Both the position numbers and the translations under genes were made by a program. A DNA stretch of 64,000 bases from assembly GCF_001875655.1 (NCBI RefSeq), contig NZ_MKEQ01000001.1, positions 558,001 to 622,000 of the forward strand, in the 5' to 3' direction. A model generated the notes under the pieces. The model saw only the letters and a list, made by a program, of their open reading frames with translations. It was not told the origin of the DNA and searched no databases. Positions 18,056 to 27,137 of this stretch are shown piece by piece (within the stretch, counting starts at the first letter, position 1; every line of letters begins with the position of its first letter). This DNA is from Enterobacter hormaechei ATCC 49162. Lineage in GTDB: Bacteria > Pseudomonadota > Gammaproteobacteria > Enterobacterales > Enterobacteriaceae.

Positions 18056-19747
18056 TCAGAACGTTTCCCAGTTATCACCTGACACGGCCGTTGCCGGGGT
18101 TAAAGGCGCGGGCTTCGCGGCGGGTGCAGCGGTGGCCGCCCTTCCTGTGCGTGCTCCGTTGAGACGAAACGCGCCAACGGCTTCCGTCAGACGTGCGCCC
18201 TGCTCTTCCAGCGAGGCCGCCGCCGCAGAAGCTTCTTCCACCAGCGAGGCGTTCTGCTGCGTCACCTTATCCATCTCGGAGATCGCCTGGCTCACCTGAA
18301 CAATGCCGCGGCTTTGCTCATCGGACGCTGCCGCAATCTCCAGCATGATATCAGTGACGCGTTTAACCGCCTCGACGATCTCATTCATGGTATTACCCGC
18401 GGCAACCACTTCCCCGGATCCCTGATCGATAAGCGACACCGATTCATTAATCAGGCTTTCAATCTCTTTTGCCGCGTTCGCGCTGCGGCTTGCCAGCGTG
18501 CGGACTTCGCTCGCCACGACCGCAAAGCCGCGTCCTTGTTCCCCCGCTCGTGCCGCCTCGACCGCCGCGTTAAGCGCCAGAATATTGGTCTGGAACGCGA
18601 TGCTGTTAATTACGGCAGTAATTTCAGAGATCTTCTTCGAACTGGTGGAAATATTACCCATGGTTTTCACCACGCCAGAGACCATCTGCCCCCCGCGGCT
18701 GGCCTTACCGGAGGCATCTTCAGCGAGTTTACTCGCATGATGCGCGTTATCGGCGTTCTGCTTCACCGTGGCGGTGAGCTGTTCCATGCTGGCCGCCGTC
18801 TGTTCGATAGCCGCCGCCTGCTGCTCGGTACGGGAAGAGAGATCGGTGTTACCCGCGGAGATTTCGCTGGTGCCACGGTAGATCTCCTCCGCCCCCTGAC
18901 GCACGGTGCCCACGGTTGTCACCAGCGCGTGCTGCATGGTTTGCAGGTCGCGCGTCAGGCGGCCAATTTCACTGCGCCCGGTCGGTTCGTCCGGCATGGT
19001 CAGATCGCCTTTTGCGATATTTTCGATACGCGTCGCGGCGCGCTGGAGCGGGTTAATCACCGTGCGGCGAAGAACCACAAAGGTGATCACCGCCAGCGCC
19101 AGGGCGAGACCAAACGCGCCGAACATAAACATCAGCCCCAGCCGGGTACGGGTATGCGCCTGCGCCGTTAGCGCATTGGCGCGTTCGGTACGGATTTTTA
19201 TCGCCTTCAGCAGCACCGCGTTATAGGCATCGTCCAGCGGACGCGCGGTCTCATTTTCGTGGTTGATAATGGCTTCAAACATGCCGTTTTTGGCATATTT
19301 CAGCATCGGCTGCATACCGGCGATGTAGGCGTCATAGCGGGCTTTCAGATCGCCATCCAGCGCTTCATCAGCCGGGGTGCGAACGGTGCGCTTCATATAG
19401 GAAGCAAACCCATCCTGCGACTGTTTGAGGCGGGTTTCGGCCTCAGCGATGTTTTGCTTCATCGCCTCCATCTCGGCAATACGGCTCGCCGCCCCCGCGT
19501 GGATCATGTTGATACGGGCAGTGCGCAAATGGTTGGAACTGTTTGACAGACCGGTGCGCACCTGAATTTCTGCCGTGACATCCTGCTGATCGATATCGGC
19601 CTGGAGCAGGAAATAGCCTGCCAGACCCGAGCTCAATGCAAACAGGAGGATAATGCCACCGAGAATGGAGGAAAACAGCGGAACCAGCCGGATGTGATGC
19701 AAGAAGCTCAGCTTATGCTGCGCCTGCATCGATGTTGTGTTGTCCAT
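18056..19747 (-). CDS. trg: Trg, methyl-accepting chemotaxis protein III (ribose/galactose receptor)
   Basis: A 563-residue chemoreceptor. The cytoplasmic N-terminus [20 protein letters not shown] leads into TM1. A four-helix periplasmic ligand domain (about 60-205) and TM2 follow, then a HAMP region ([20 protein letters not shown]) and the signalling hairpin with the invariant tip [20 protein letters not shown]. It senses ribose- and galactose-binding proteins. Unlike E. coli Trg as I recall it, which lacks a CheR tether, this one ends in the pentapeptide NWETF. Start 19747 replaces an upstream ATG because it matches the family and sits downstream of a sigma-28 promoter. Confidence 0.93.
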   Translation of the reverse strand: MDNTTSMQAQHKLSFLHHIRLVPLFSSILGGIILLFALSSGLAGYFLLQADIDQQDVTAEIQVRTGLSNSSNHLRTARINMIHAGAASRIAEMEAMKQNIAEAETRLKQSQDGFASYMKRTVRTPADEALDGDLKARYDAYIAGMQPMLKYAKNGMFEAIINHENETARPLDDAYNAVLLKAIKIRTERANALTAQAHTRTRLGLMFMFGAFGLALALAVITFVVLRRTVINPLQRAATRIENIAKGDLTMPDEPTGRSEIGRLTRDLQTMQHALVTTVGTVRQGAEEIYRGTSEISAGNTDLSSRTEQQAAAIEQTAASMEQLTATVKQNADNAHHASKLAEDASGKASRGGQMVSGVVKTMGNISTSSKKISEITAVINSIAFQTNILALNAAVEAARAGEQGRGFAVVASEVRTLASRSANAAKEIESLINESVSLIDQGSGEVVAAGNTMNEIVEAVKRVTDIMLEIAAASDEQSRGIVQVSQAISEMDKVTQQNASLVEEASAAAASLEEQGARLTEAVGAFRLNGARTGRAATAAPAAKPAPLTPATAVSGDNWETF

Positions 19748-19799
19748 GACCGTCGACTCTCTTATAGGTAAGATGCGTAAAAACACGCCTGTAAAAGAG

Positions 19800-19826
19800 T
19801 CATCGGCACGGCGGGGAATTTGATTA
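19800..19826 (-). promoter_or_regulatory. Sigma-28 (FliA) promoter of trg
   Basis: On the minus strand TAAT (19826-19823), 15 bases, then GCCGATGA (19807-19800) closely match the FliA consensus TAAA-N15-GCCGATAA. It lies 53 bases upstream of the trg start, as expected for a class 3 flagellar/chemotaxis gene. Confidence 0.7.
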
Positions 19827-19870
19827 CGCCTAAAAGCGTCAGACAGGTCACACTTTAGAGAAGATCAGGG

Positions 19871-19899
19871 AAGAAATGCCAGCGGTAAAAACCGCTGGC
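19871..19899 (-). terminator. Terminator after frmA
   Basis: GCCAGCGGT (19878-19886) and ACCGCTGGC (19891-19899) form a perfect 9-bp stem with an AAAA loop just past the frmA stop at 19907. The minus-strand continuation ATTTCTT supplies the U-rich tail. Confidence 0.75.
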
Positions 19900-19906
19900 A
19901 GAATAA

Positions 19907-21333
<1,427 letters not shown>

Positions 21334-21344
21334 ACGCCCTCCTG

Positions 21345-21366
21345 ATACTATAGGGGGGTATTGTAT
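21345..21366. promoter_or_regulatory. FrmR operator upstream of frmRA
   Basis: Bases 21345-21366 read ATACTATAGGGGGGTATTGT and end AT. This is a six-G core flanked by A/T-rich inverted arms, the typical binding-site form of the RcnR/FrmR branch. It lies just upstream of the frmR start, so autoregulation is expected. Confidence 0.7.
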
Positions 21367-21545
21367 ATTGTATGGAAAGTTAATGTAAACATTATCAATT
21401 ATTGAAAAAATCAATATCCAGAAAAACATCAATAAGAACTTGAAATATATGTGTTTTATATAACATTTTTTGCCTAATGGACTTGTTGATTAAGGGTTTA
21501 TTACGTTACGCGCCACTTAAATCATTAATGAAAAAGGAGGTTGAA

Positions 21546-22028
21546 ATGGCTATACCGGCATATCTCTGGCTAAAAGATGACGGCGGCGCCGACATAAAAG
21601 GCTCAGTTGACGTTCAGCATCGCGAGGGCAGTATTGAGGTGTTGGGATTCGGCCACGGCCTACACCTGCCAACTGATAACATGACGGGGAAGATCACAGG
21701 CACGCGCGTACATAGCGCTCTTGTATTTGAAAAAGAGTTCGACAGCTCCAGTCCGTACTTATACAAAGCAGTAGCTACGGGCCAGACACTAAAGAGTGCC
21801 GAGTTCAAGTGGTACAATATCAATGACGCTGGCCAGGAGGTCGAGTACTTCAACATGCTGCTGGAGAATGTCAAAGTTGTCTCGATATGCCCGATGATGC
21901 ATGACGTTAAAAACCCGGCGACAGAGAAGCATAACCACCTTGAAAGTATTGCGCTTCGCTATGAAAAGATCACCTGGAAGCACTGTGACGGGAACATCAT
22001 CTTTTCTGACGAGTGGAAAGACAGATGA
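21546..22028 (+). CDS. hcp: Hcp-family type VI secretion tube protein (orphan)
   Basis: A 160-residue Hcp1-type protein. It begins MAIPAYLWLKDDGGADIKGS and has the family signatures GFGHGLHLPTDNMTGKITGT and a C-terminal YEKITWKHCDGNIIFSDEW. Hcp hexamers stack into the inner tube of the T6SS and carry small effectors. The strong site AAGGAGGT precedes the ATG; the open frame above it is not coding-like. No other T6SS structural gene is in the window, so this is an orphan hcp linked to cargo. Its stop overlaps the next start as ATGA, and the overlapped gene is an L,D-transpeptidase-like effector. Confidence 0.93.
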   Translation: MAIPAYLWLKDDGGADIKGSVDVQHREGSIEVLGFGHGLHLPTDNMTGKITGTRVHSALVFEKEFDSSSPYLYKAVATGQTLKSAEFKWYNINDAGQEVEYFNMLLENVKVVSICPMMHDVKNPATEKHNHLESIALRYEKITWKHCDGNIIFSDEWKDR

Positions 22029-22507
22029 TCCGCTGCACGTTTCATCTCAACAATAGCCAACTGTCAACATTTAGCTGCCCGGGAGTCGGTTTTTTCCCCG
22101 CGTATTCTGGTAATGCTGGCGTAAACCGGAATAATCCTGACAAGACAGCGGTGTCCGGAAAAGGCCCGCTGCCGCCAGGTAAATACTATATTGTTATGAG
22201 ACCAGGAAGCGGCGCTGCTCATTTTGCCAAGAGCCTGACGTATTCAGTTCTTTCCGGGTCTAATCACTTCCACTGGTTCGCTCTGTATCGTGAGGATTCA
22301 GATATAGACGATTATACGTTTATTAGTGAAGTTGAAAGGGGTAATTTCAGGCTCCATCCCGCCGGATACAAGGGGATTAGTAACGGCTGCATAACTTTCC
22401 TTAACACGAGTCATTTCAACATAATGAGGGCCGCGCTTCTGAGACAACCTACTTTTAAAATTGGCGGGACACAGGTCGACGCGCTCGGTACTGTACAGGT
22501 ATATTAA
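22025..22507 (+). CDS. DUF2778 (Tlde1-like) L,D-transpeptidase effector, probable T6SS toxin
   Basis: A 160-residue protein with the DUF2778 pattern: GPLPPGKYYI (residues 47-56), then H111 in RLHPAGYKG and the catalytic Cys C122 in ISNGCITF. This His/Ser-x-Gly-Cys arrangement is that of L,D-transpeptidases and of the Salmonella T6SS effector Tlde1, which attacks peptidoglycan tetrapeptides in competitor periplasm. There is no signal peptide, as expected for cargo delivered through Hcp. It overlaps hcp (ATGA) and the following membrane gene (TAATG), so all three are translationally coupled. Toxic activity is inferred from family and context. Confidence 0.82.
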   Translation: MIRCTFHLNNSQLSTFSCPGVGFFPAYSGNAGVNRNNPDKTAVSGKGPLPPGKYYIVMRPGSGAAHFAKSLTYSVLSGSNHFHWFALYREDSDIDDYTFISEVERGNFRLHPAGYKGISNGCITFLNTSHFNIMRAALLRQPTFKIGGTQVDALGTVQVY

Positions 22508-22755
22508 TGAGCAGACGAAAGTTTTTAATATTGTGGCATATTTATGCGTTTATATATCTGTGCATATTTATTGCTTTTTTTGCCGTCGTGCCGGAAGTAA
22601 CGCTGTTCGATTATCTGTCAATTAAATATGGGTTTATTGATATCGAACGGTGGGATATCTATTACTCTATTTTTGCGATATCAACGACAGTAATAATAAA
22701 CTTCCTGTTTATTTTATTAACTTTCCGTTTTATTTCTAAGACCAAAAAAGGATAA
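22507..22755 (+). CDS. Small two-helix membrane protein, candidate immunity protein
   Basis: An 82-residue protein with two predicted membrane helices, about residues 7-27 (FLILWHIYAFIYLCIFIAFF) and 50-72 (SIFAISTTVIINFLFILLTF). The short loop between them contains SIKYGFIDIERWDIYY and should face the periplasm. I do not recognise the family. Start overlap with the effector gene (TAATG), position last in the hcp-effector operon and likely periplasmic exposure are all as expected for the cognate immunity protein. It is smaller than the Salmonella Tlde1 immunity protein as I recall it, so it may be an unrelated solution. Confidence 0.65.
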   Translation: MSRRKFLILWHIYAFIYLCIFIAFFAVVPEVTLFDYLSIKYGFIDIERWDIYYSIFAISTTVIINFLFILLTFRFISKTKKG

Positions 22756-22764
22756 CTGTAAAGA

Positions 22765-22782
22765 GTGGGACCGCGGTCCCAC
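22765..22782 (+). terminator. Hairpin ending the hcp-effector-immunity operon
   Basis: Bases 22765-22782 are an 18-base perfect palindrome, GTGGGACCGCGGTCCCAC, 10 bp after the stop of the small membrane gene. The U tract (TTTTT at 22791-22795) is displaced, so termination efficiency is uncertain. Confidence 0.5.
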
Positions 22783-23083
22783 TTACATCATTTTTAATAC
22801 AAAAGCCGCTGCTACCCTTAGACACCGGCACGAGTTGATGCACAAATCTTTCTTCAGCAGGCAGTAACCCTGGCTGATAATTTCCACAGCGGTGCTACGC
22901 CCGGTTATGCCTGCCTGTCAGCGAAGGAGATCTCTACCGCAACAGCAGGCTAAATACCTGCGTATTGAAATCCCGCCTTGTATTCTTACCAATAAAGCTC
23001 GAAATGTTAAAAATCCGCACTTATATGGCACGATGTGAACAGAAATAACATTCTCGTCACCTAACATACTCGCTACAAACAAA
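22783..23083. other. Gene-poor interval with a short protein-like relic
   Basis: No convincing gene is present. One plus-strand frame, 22822-22953, is open for 43 codons after a TAG and reads like protein (it includes FLQQAVTLADNFHSGATPGY) but has no start codon. It may be the tail of a decayed gene. The rest looks like promoter DNA for the membrane protein that follows. Confidence 0.3.
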
Positions 23084-23719
23084 ATGGTGGTGTTAATGAT
23101 TGTACTAAAGAGCTTTTTATTCTTCGTTGGCGCGGCGGCCGCTTGCGCACTTATTATACTTTGTCTTTGGGTTGATATGCGGTTTGTCGGCCATGACATT
23201 CCGGAATTATCACTGACCGAAATTATGCAGGAAACGGTATTAGCGACTATCGTCTTTCTCCATTTTCGTCTGGCGAAAATAGACGAATCTATGCGTTACT
23301 GCAATATTCTGGTGGGCGGCTTTTTCCTGACGATGTTAATTCGGGAACTGGATGCGCTTTTTGATCTCATTTCTCATGGAAGTTGGGTATGGTTCGCGCT
23401 GATAACCGCGCTGCTGGCGTTAATTCGCCCCGTTATGCATTTTCGCGCTACCCTGGAACAGCTGGCAAAATATACGCAATCTCCCTGGTACGGCATACTG
23501 TTGAGCGGCCTGCTGGCTGTGCTGGTCTTCTCCCGCCTCTTTGGCATGCAGGTACTGTGGCACGCCATCCTTGAGCATGGCTATATTCGTGTCGTGAAAA
23601 ACGCCGTTGAGGAAGGTTCGGAATCGTTCGGCTATATGCTGTGCCTGGCCGCATCCCTCGGCTATTACGTTACCTTTCCCGCTCACGCACGACAGAAATA
23701 TTCTCTTCGCGCTGCGTAG
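23084..23719 (+). CDS. Predicted multi-pass inner-membrane protein of unknown function
   Basis: A 211-residue hydrophobic protein with five or six likely helices: about 5-30, 48-62, 75-92, 102-120, 136-158 and 185-202. Between helices it carries RLAKIDESMRYCN and RPVMHFRATLEQLAKYTQSP. I do not recognise the family. The start is uncertain: the second ATG at 23096 has a better upstream GGTGG and would give 207 residues. It stands alone, with about 330 bp before it and 168 bp after it, between the T6SS trio and a stress-type DUF883 gene. Confidence 0.65.
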   Translation: MVVLMIVLKSFLFFVGAAAACALIILCLWVDMRFVGHDIPELSLTEIMQETVLATIVFLHFRLAKIDESMRYCNILVGGFFLTMLIRELDALFDLISHGSWVWFALITALLALIRPVMHFRATLEQLAKYTQSPWYGILLSGLLAVLVFSRLFGMQVLWHAILEHGYIRVVKNAVEEGSESFGYMLCLAASLGYYVTFPAHARQKYSLRAA

Positions 23720-23853
23720 AGAGAGACGGCGCGGGAAATATTTATCAACAACATCCTCAGGACGTCAGGATGGTCACATAACAAAGACATATCCTAAAAA
23801 AGGGCAATCAGGCGTCGATTTCAGCGAATTCTCTCTCACGCCTGCCATCAGCG

Positions 23854-23864
23854 TCTATCCTTAG
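23854..23864 (+). promoter_or_regulatory. Candidate sigma-S -10 element upstream of the DUF883-like gene
   Basis: TCTATCCTTAG resembles the extended -10 preferred by RpoS (CTAYNCTT). It ends 24 bp before the start of a stress-type small protein gene. No -35 is evident, as is common for RpoS promoters. Confidence 0.35.
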
Positions 23865-23887
23865 ACTATCAACAAAAGGAGGCTGGA

Positions 23888-24160
23888 ATGTCTGATTTCG
23901 ACACTGATAAAAATGCACAATACGCTGGCGATAAAGCCAAAAACAAACTTGATGAATTATCCGGCTCTGCACAGCAGCAGTTTGGCGAATTCGTTGATTC
24001 CCCTAAACACCAGGTAAAAGGTGCGGCAAAAAAATATGCTGCCCAGGCCAGTGATGCCGTCTCGGATGTCACTGAAGCCGTCAGAAATAACCCGTTAACG
24101 GGCTTAATCGCAGCCGGTGCGGTAGGTATCGTTCTGGGACTTCTGCTGGGACGTAAATAA
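23888..24160 (+). CDS. DUF883/ElaB-YqjD-like small membrane-anchored protein
   Basis: A 90-residue protein with a charged, helical, CsbD-like N-terminal half (DKNAQYAGDKAKNKLDELSG). The C-terminal glycine-rich hydrophobic anchor is LTGLIAAGAVGIVLGLLLGR, followed by K. This tail is the hallmark of ElaB/YqjD/YgaM proteins, which are RpoS-induced and tether ribosomes to the inner membrane in stationary phase. AAAGGAGG is an excellent ribosome-binding site. The gene is monocistronic with its own terminator. The exact paralogue cannot be assigned. Confidence 0.8.
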   Translation: MSDFDTDKNAQYAGDKAKNKLDELSGSAQQQFGEFVDSPKHQVKGAAKKYAAQASDAVSDVTEAVRNNPLTGLIAAGAVGIVLGLLLGRK

Positions 24161-24164
24161 TTTC

Positions 24165-24187
24165 AGGCCCTTCGGGGCCTTTTCTTT
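24165..24187 (+). terminator. Terminator after the DUF883-like gene
   Basis: AGGCCC-TTCG-GGGCCT (24165-24180), a stable stem with a UUCG tetraloop, is followed by TTTCTTT. It is 5 bp past the stop codon. Confidence 0.85.
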
Positions 24188-24261
24188 CCCCCCATTTCCC
24201 TCCTCTCTCCCCCCTAATTTTGATAGTTCTTCTGGCAAAAGGCCGATCCGCACGAAAAACT

Positions 24262-24280
24262 TGTACAATTTAGATGTACA
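24262..24280. promoter_or_regulatory. Paired TGTACA sites upstream of ycgZ
   Basis: Two TGTACA palindromes at 24262-24267 and 24275-24280, 13 bp apart, lie upstream of a possible -10 (TATAAA, 24296-24301) of ycgZ. Two more copies occur inside ycgZ at 24471 and 24496. In E. coli the ycgZ promoter is repressed by the MerR-like BluR, so an operator is plausible here. Confidence 0.4.
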
Positions 24281-24348
24281 GATTTGACCGGATAGTATAA
24301 ATTCGATGCCAGTGATGTTACAAAATTGTTTGTTAACGGTGGAAAATT

Positions 24349-24588
24349 ATGCGTCGCAACCATGCTCCCTCTACAGCAGAAAGCGCTATCACCTTGTATT
24401 TCAACAAGGATAACGTTCCAACACAGCAGGAAACCCTGGGTGCCATTGTCAGTGAGATCATCAAAGAAAATGTACAACTGAGCAGAATGACAATTTGTAC
24501 AAAGCTGCTGCGCAGAATTGAAGAATCAACGTCTGACGCAGAGAAAGCGCACTACAACGGCCTGATAGCCCTCTTCTTCGAGCGTTAA
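24349..24588 (+). CDS. ycgZ: YcgZ, small regulatory connector protein
   Basis: A 79-residue protein matching E. coli YcgZ: AITLYFNKDNVPTQQETLGA then IVSEIIKENVQLSR, ending HYNGLIALFFER. YcgZ, YmgA and AriR are related small helical proteins. In E. coli they are induced by blue light and cold through BluR/BluF and act through the Rcs phosphorelay to raise colanic acid and lower curli. It is the first of three such genes here; bluR and bluF are not adjacent. Confidence 0.88.
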   Translation: MRRNHAPSTAESAITLYFNKDNVPTQQETLGAIVSEIIKENVQLSRMTICTKLLRRIEESTSDAEKAHYNGLIALFFER

Positions 24589-24616
24589 CCTGAACACTGT
24601 TTTTTTACTTACTAAG

Positions 24617-24661
24617 TTAGTCATGCTGAGTGAGAATAGAACTCCTGAATGCGATGACTAA
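24617..24661 (+). other. Structured ycgZ-ymgA intergenic leader
   Basis: TTAGTCAT (24617-24624) and ATGACTAA (24654-24661) are perfect complements 29 bases apart in the 118-bp gap. A second small hairpin (CTGCT/AGCAG) follows before ymgA. This may set the relative expression of ycgZ and ymgA. Confidence 0.35.
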
Positions 24662-24706
24662 CCCCATGCTACAGCCTGCTGCGTGTAGCAGAGTGAGATT
24701 TAAGCT

Positions 24707-25006
24707 ATGCATAGAACTAAATTTGAACGACTTAAGGATGACCTTATCGGTGAGGCCGTATTATCCATACTGAAAGAGAACGGACCTATTACCTTTGCGT
24801 CTCTTGCCAATCGCCTGCGGGCGATGGCTAACGTTGAATCAAATGATGAACGTAAAAATGCATTGATTGCCGCAGAAGATGAAGTACGCCAACGTGTTAC
24901 CGGCGTATCGCAAGATCGTGGAAGCGTCATGGGCGATTATGATATTGGTCGCATGCGCGCACTCTTCACGAAAAAAACGGTTCTGGCCCCAGACAAGAAA
25001 CACTAA
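24707..25006 (+). CDS. ymgA: YmgA-like connector protein
   Basis: A 99-residue protein. LKDDLIGEAVLSILKENGPI and ERKNALIAAEDEVRQRVTG correspond to the helical core of E. coli YmgA, though similarity is modest and the N-terminus differs. Position between YcgZ and AriR supports the name. E. coli YmgA and AriR overproduction induces Rcs-dependent capsule genes. The gap to ariR is short (14 bp), so the two are one transcription unit. Confidence 0.75.
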   Translation: MHRTKFERLKDDLIGEAVLSILKENGPITFASLANRLRAMANVESNDERKNALIAAEDEVRQRVTGVSQDRGSVMGDYDIGRMRALFTKKTVLAPDKKH

Positions 25007-25020
25007 TTTTAATCTAAACG

Positions 25021-25308
25021 GTGACCACCATGAGTAAAGCGATTATGCAGCAGACCTATAATTTTGAAGCACTGCACGATAAAGGACTGGCGGAACATTT
25101 TCTTAATGCCGGCAAGCATCTCACTGGTGAGGTTGAAGTGTTAGGCTCGGCTATACGCTGTATAATGCTGGCAGGGGATAATCTCTCAAATAAAGAGATT
25201 ATTCTGCAACTGATTCATGCCCTTGAAATTACCGAGGAGCCTGAAGCCTGCGATGTCATTCGTAACACGCTTGAAATTGTGGTCGGCTTTACGCGCGATG
25301 ATATCTGA
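25021..25308 (+). CDS. ariR: AriR (YmgB), biofilm and acid-resistance regulator
   Basis: Up to 95 residues; the ATG at 25030 (MSKAIMQQTYN) would give 92 and is equally possible. Core similarity to E. coli AriR is clear: EVLGSAIRCIMLAGDNLSNK then EIILQLIHALE, ending VIRNTLEIVVGFTRDDI. AriR is a small helical dimer, structurally like Hha, that represses biofilm formation and affects acid resistance. It is last of the ycgZ-ymgA-ariR group; E. coli ymgC is not present. It is followed by a nested hairpin, and the EAL gene lies convergent to it. Confidence 0.88.
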   Translation: MTTMSKAIMQQTYNFEALHDKGLAEHFLNAGKHLTGEVEVLGSAIRCIMLAGDNLSNKEIILQLIHALEITEEPEACDVIRNTLEIVVGFTRDDI

Positions 25309-25331
25309 GAAAACATTATTTCAACGGTGAG

Positions 25332-25388
25332 TCACTGCTTTTCGCTGGTGGTCGTTTAGTTTACGCTAACGTATCACCAGCACAGTGA
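25332..25388. terminator. Nested hairpin between ariR and the EAL gene
   Basis: TCACTG (25332-25337) pairs with CAGTGA (25383-25388), and inside it GCTGGTG (25344-25350) pairs with CACCAGC (25375-25381). The region lies between two convergent stops. It lacks a U tract, so it could be a terminator-like or mRNA-protecting structure. Confidence 0.4.
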
Positions 25389-25393
25389 GGCCA

Positions 25394-26851
25394 TTAACTG
25401 AATAACCTTACCATCCGATCCAGTTCTTCCTCTTTAACCGCCCGGGAAAGATAATATCCCTGGAAGCGTTTAACCCCTAACGCGACAAGATTTTCAAATT
25501 TTTCTTTGCTATCGACGCCTTCCGCAACGCATTCCCTTCCCGTCATGTCGCTGTATATCTGTATCGCTTTAATAATGCTATAGTCATTGTCGTTAGCAAC
25601 AAAGTGCTCAACAATATCGCGGTCAAGTTTCAGTCCATCAACGTTAATCTGTCGGATAGGTAACATAGCGTGATCTCTGGAAAAGCAATCATCCAGAAAA
25701 AGCCGACACCCTTCGGCGCGTAAACGCTGAAGAGTGACAGGAATATTTGGGTCCTTTGTTACGTCAATCGTTTCAGCTAATTCAAAGACAAGTTTCCCGG
25801 CCCACTGCGGCTTCAGTAACATCTCAACGGCTTTTTTCACCATTCCCGGCAGCGCGTTCCCGGTAGCCAGTGGAGGCGGAATATTAACCGAGAAATAATA
25901 TATCCCGTTATATCTGTTGATACCTGATACGGCCGCGTGGATGACTAACGCCGTCAGCTTGAGCCAGATTTCGCCATTTTTAACCCCGTTCAGAAATTGG
26001 GCTGCCTTCAGAACCTGACCGTTTTTATGCCAGCGAAGCAGAATTTCAAAGCCTACTCCTTTTTTATCGCCATCGGTAATAATTTGGTAAGCCGCAAATA
26101 TTTCCCGCTTATGTAACGCCTGCAAAATATCTATTTCCGCATCCGAAAACCCCTGCGGATTATTTTTTACCGCACAGACTTCATCCCTGAAAACACGTGC
26201 ATCACTAAACCACACTCTGATAAGATATAATTTACCCAACCCCACTTTTCGATGGGTATAAATGGTTTTATCTGACAACCCTAACCTCGCAGACTGCTCT
26301 TTTATCGACATACCCCGATAAAAATTCAGCAATACGGTTAATACGCGCATTGTTAAACCATGCAGACTTTCTTTACTTTCTTTATCAGATCCATCACGCA
26401 ATAAACGTGACGAATCGGCATGTACGTCATAAATGTTGTCTGCACAGTCCATTACGTCTGAAATATTCGCTATCCTGATCATCGATACCGATTTGGTATT
26501 ATTAACGAGACTTCTCAACGTGGCATAAAGCCATCTCTCTGGTATTGCGCCATACAGCGTCACGCTACAAATAACCGGCAGTGCATTCAGCACCGATACC
26601 AACCGCTTCAGGCTTTCAAGAAAGGCAGCAACGTCGCGACCAAGAAAAACAGAAATCTCAGGTGGTTGATTTTGCATCATTTTTTGAACATCACCTGAGC
26701 AAACTTCATCCTCTTCAAAATGGAGCCGCGTGGCGTTTACGCCACGAGACTTCAGAAGCAGGCTATACCCCTCGAAGGTGAAACCGCAGGCTGAAATAAC
26801 AAACCGTTGCTTGTAGCACGTATCTTGTATAAAAGGTAAATTTTGAGACAT
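25394..26851 (-). CDS. LuxR-type HTH and EAL-domain protein (c-di-GMP related)
   Basis: A 485-residue protein with three parts. About 1-190 is a receiver-like region without a clear phospho-acceptor Asp. About 200-245 is a LuxR-type HTH (SIKEQSARLGLSDKTIYTHR). About 265-485 is an EAL domain. Of the EAL signatures, FEILLRW keeps ExLxR, VNIPP the Asn, FELAET the Glu and VAEGV the late Glu; but the DDFGTGYS loop is LDDCFSRDHAM, so catalysis may be weak or lost. E. coli YahA is the nearest architecture. AGGAGCAGG before 26851 favours this start over 26971. It lies between the ariR group and the adhesin locus, so biofilm control is likely. Confidence 0.8.
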   Translation of the reverse strand: MSQNLPFIQDTCYKQRFVISACGFTFEGYSLLLKSRGVNATRLHFEEDEVCSGDVQKMMQNQPPEISVFLGRDVAAFLESLKRLVSVLNALPVICSVTLYGAIPERWLYATLRSLVNNTKSVSMIRIANISDVMDCADNIYDVHADSSRLLRDGSDKESKESLHGLTMRVLTVLLNFYRGMSIKEQSARLGLSDKTIYTHRKVGLGKLYLIRVWFSDARVFRDEVCAVKNNPQGFSDAEIDILQALHKREIFAAYQIITDGDKKGVGFEILLRWHKNGQVLKAAQFLNGVKNGEIWLKLTALVIHAAVSGINRYNGIYYFSVNIPPPLATGNALPGMVKKAVEMLLKPQWAGKLVFELAETIDVTKDPNIPVTLQRLRAEGCRLFLDDCFSRDHAMLPIRQINVDGLKLDRDIVEHFVANDNDYSIIKAIQIYSDMTGRECVAEGVDSKEKFENLVALGVKRFQGYYLSRAVKEEELDRMVRLFS

Positions 26852-27137
26852 AACCTGCTCCTGAGAATGCAAATAGTATTCCCATCTGTAATTAAAGCCA
26901 ATATTCCCTGTCGCATTTAATAATTTTATCGCACCCTGCTTGGTTAATAAACCGTTATCAATGTTATGCACAAGAACATTTTTGCGTTAATCAACCGACT
27001 CATCCATATACAGCATAAATATTACTTTCTTTTCATATAACGACAGTAAATACGCACTTCTCAAGGTATAATGAAAATTCCGAAAAAGAAGACCGGATAC
27101 TTCATCTCATCGGTTCAGACAAAAAAGAGAAAACGCT

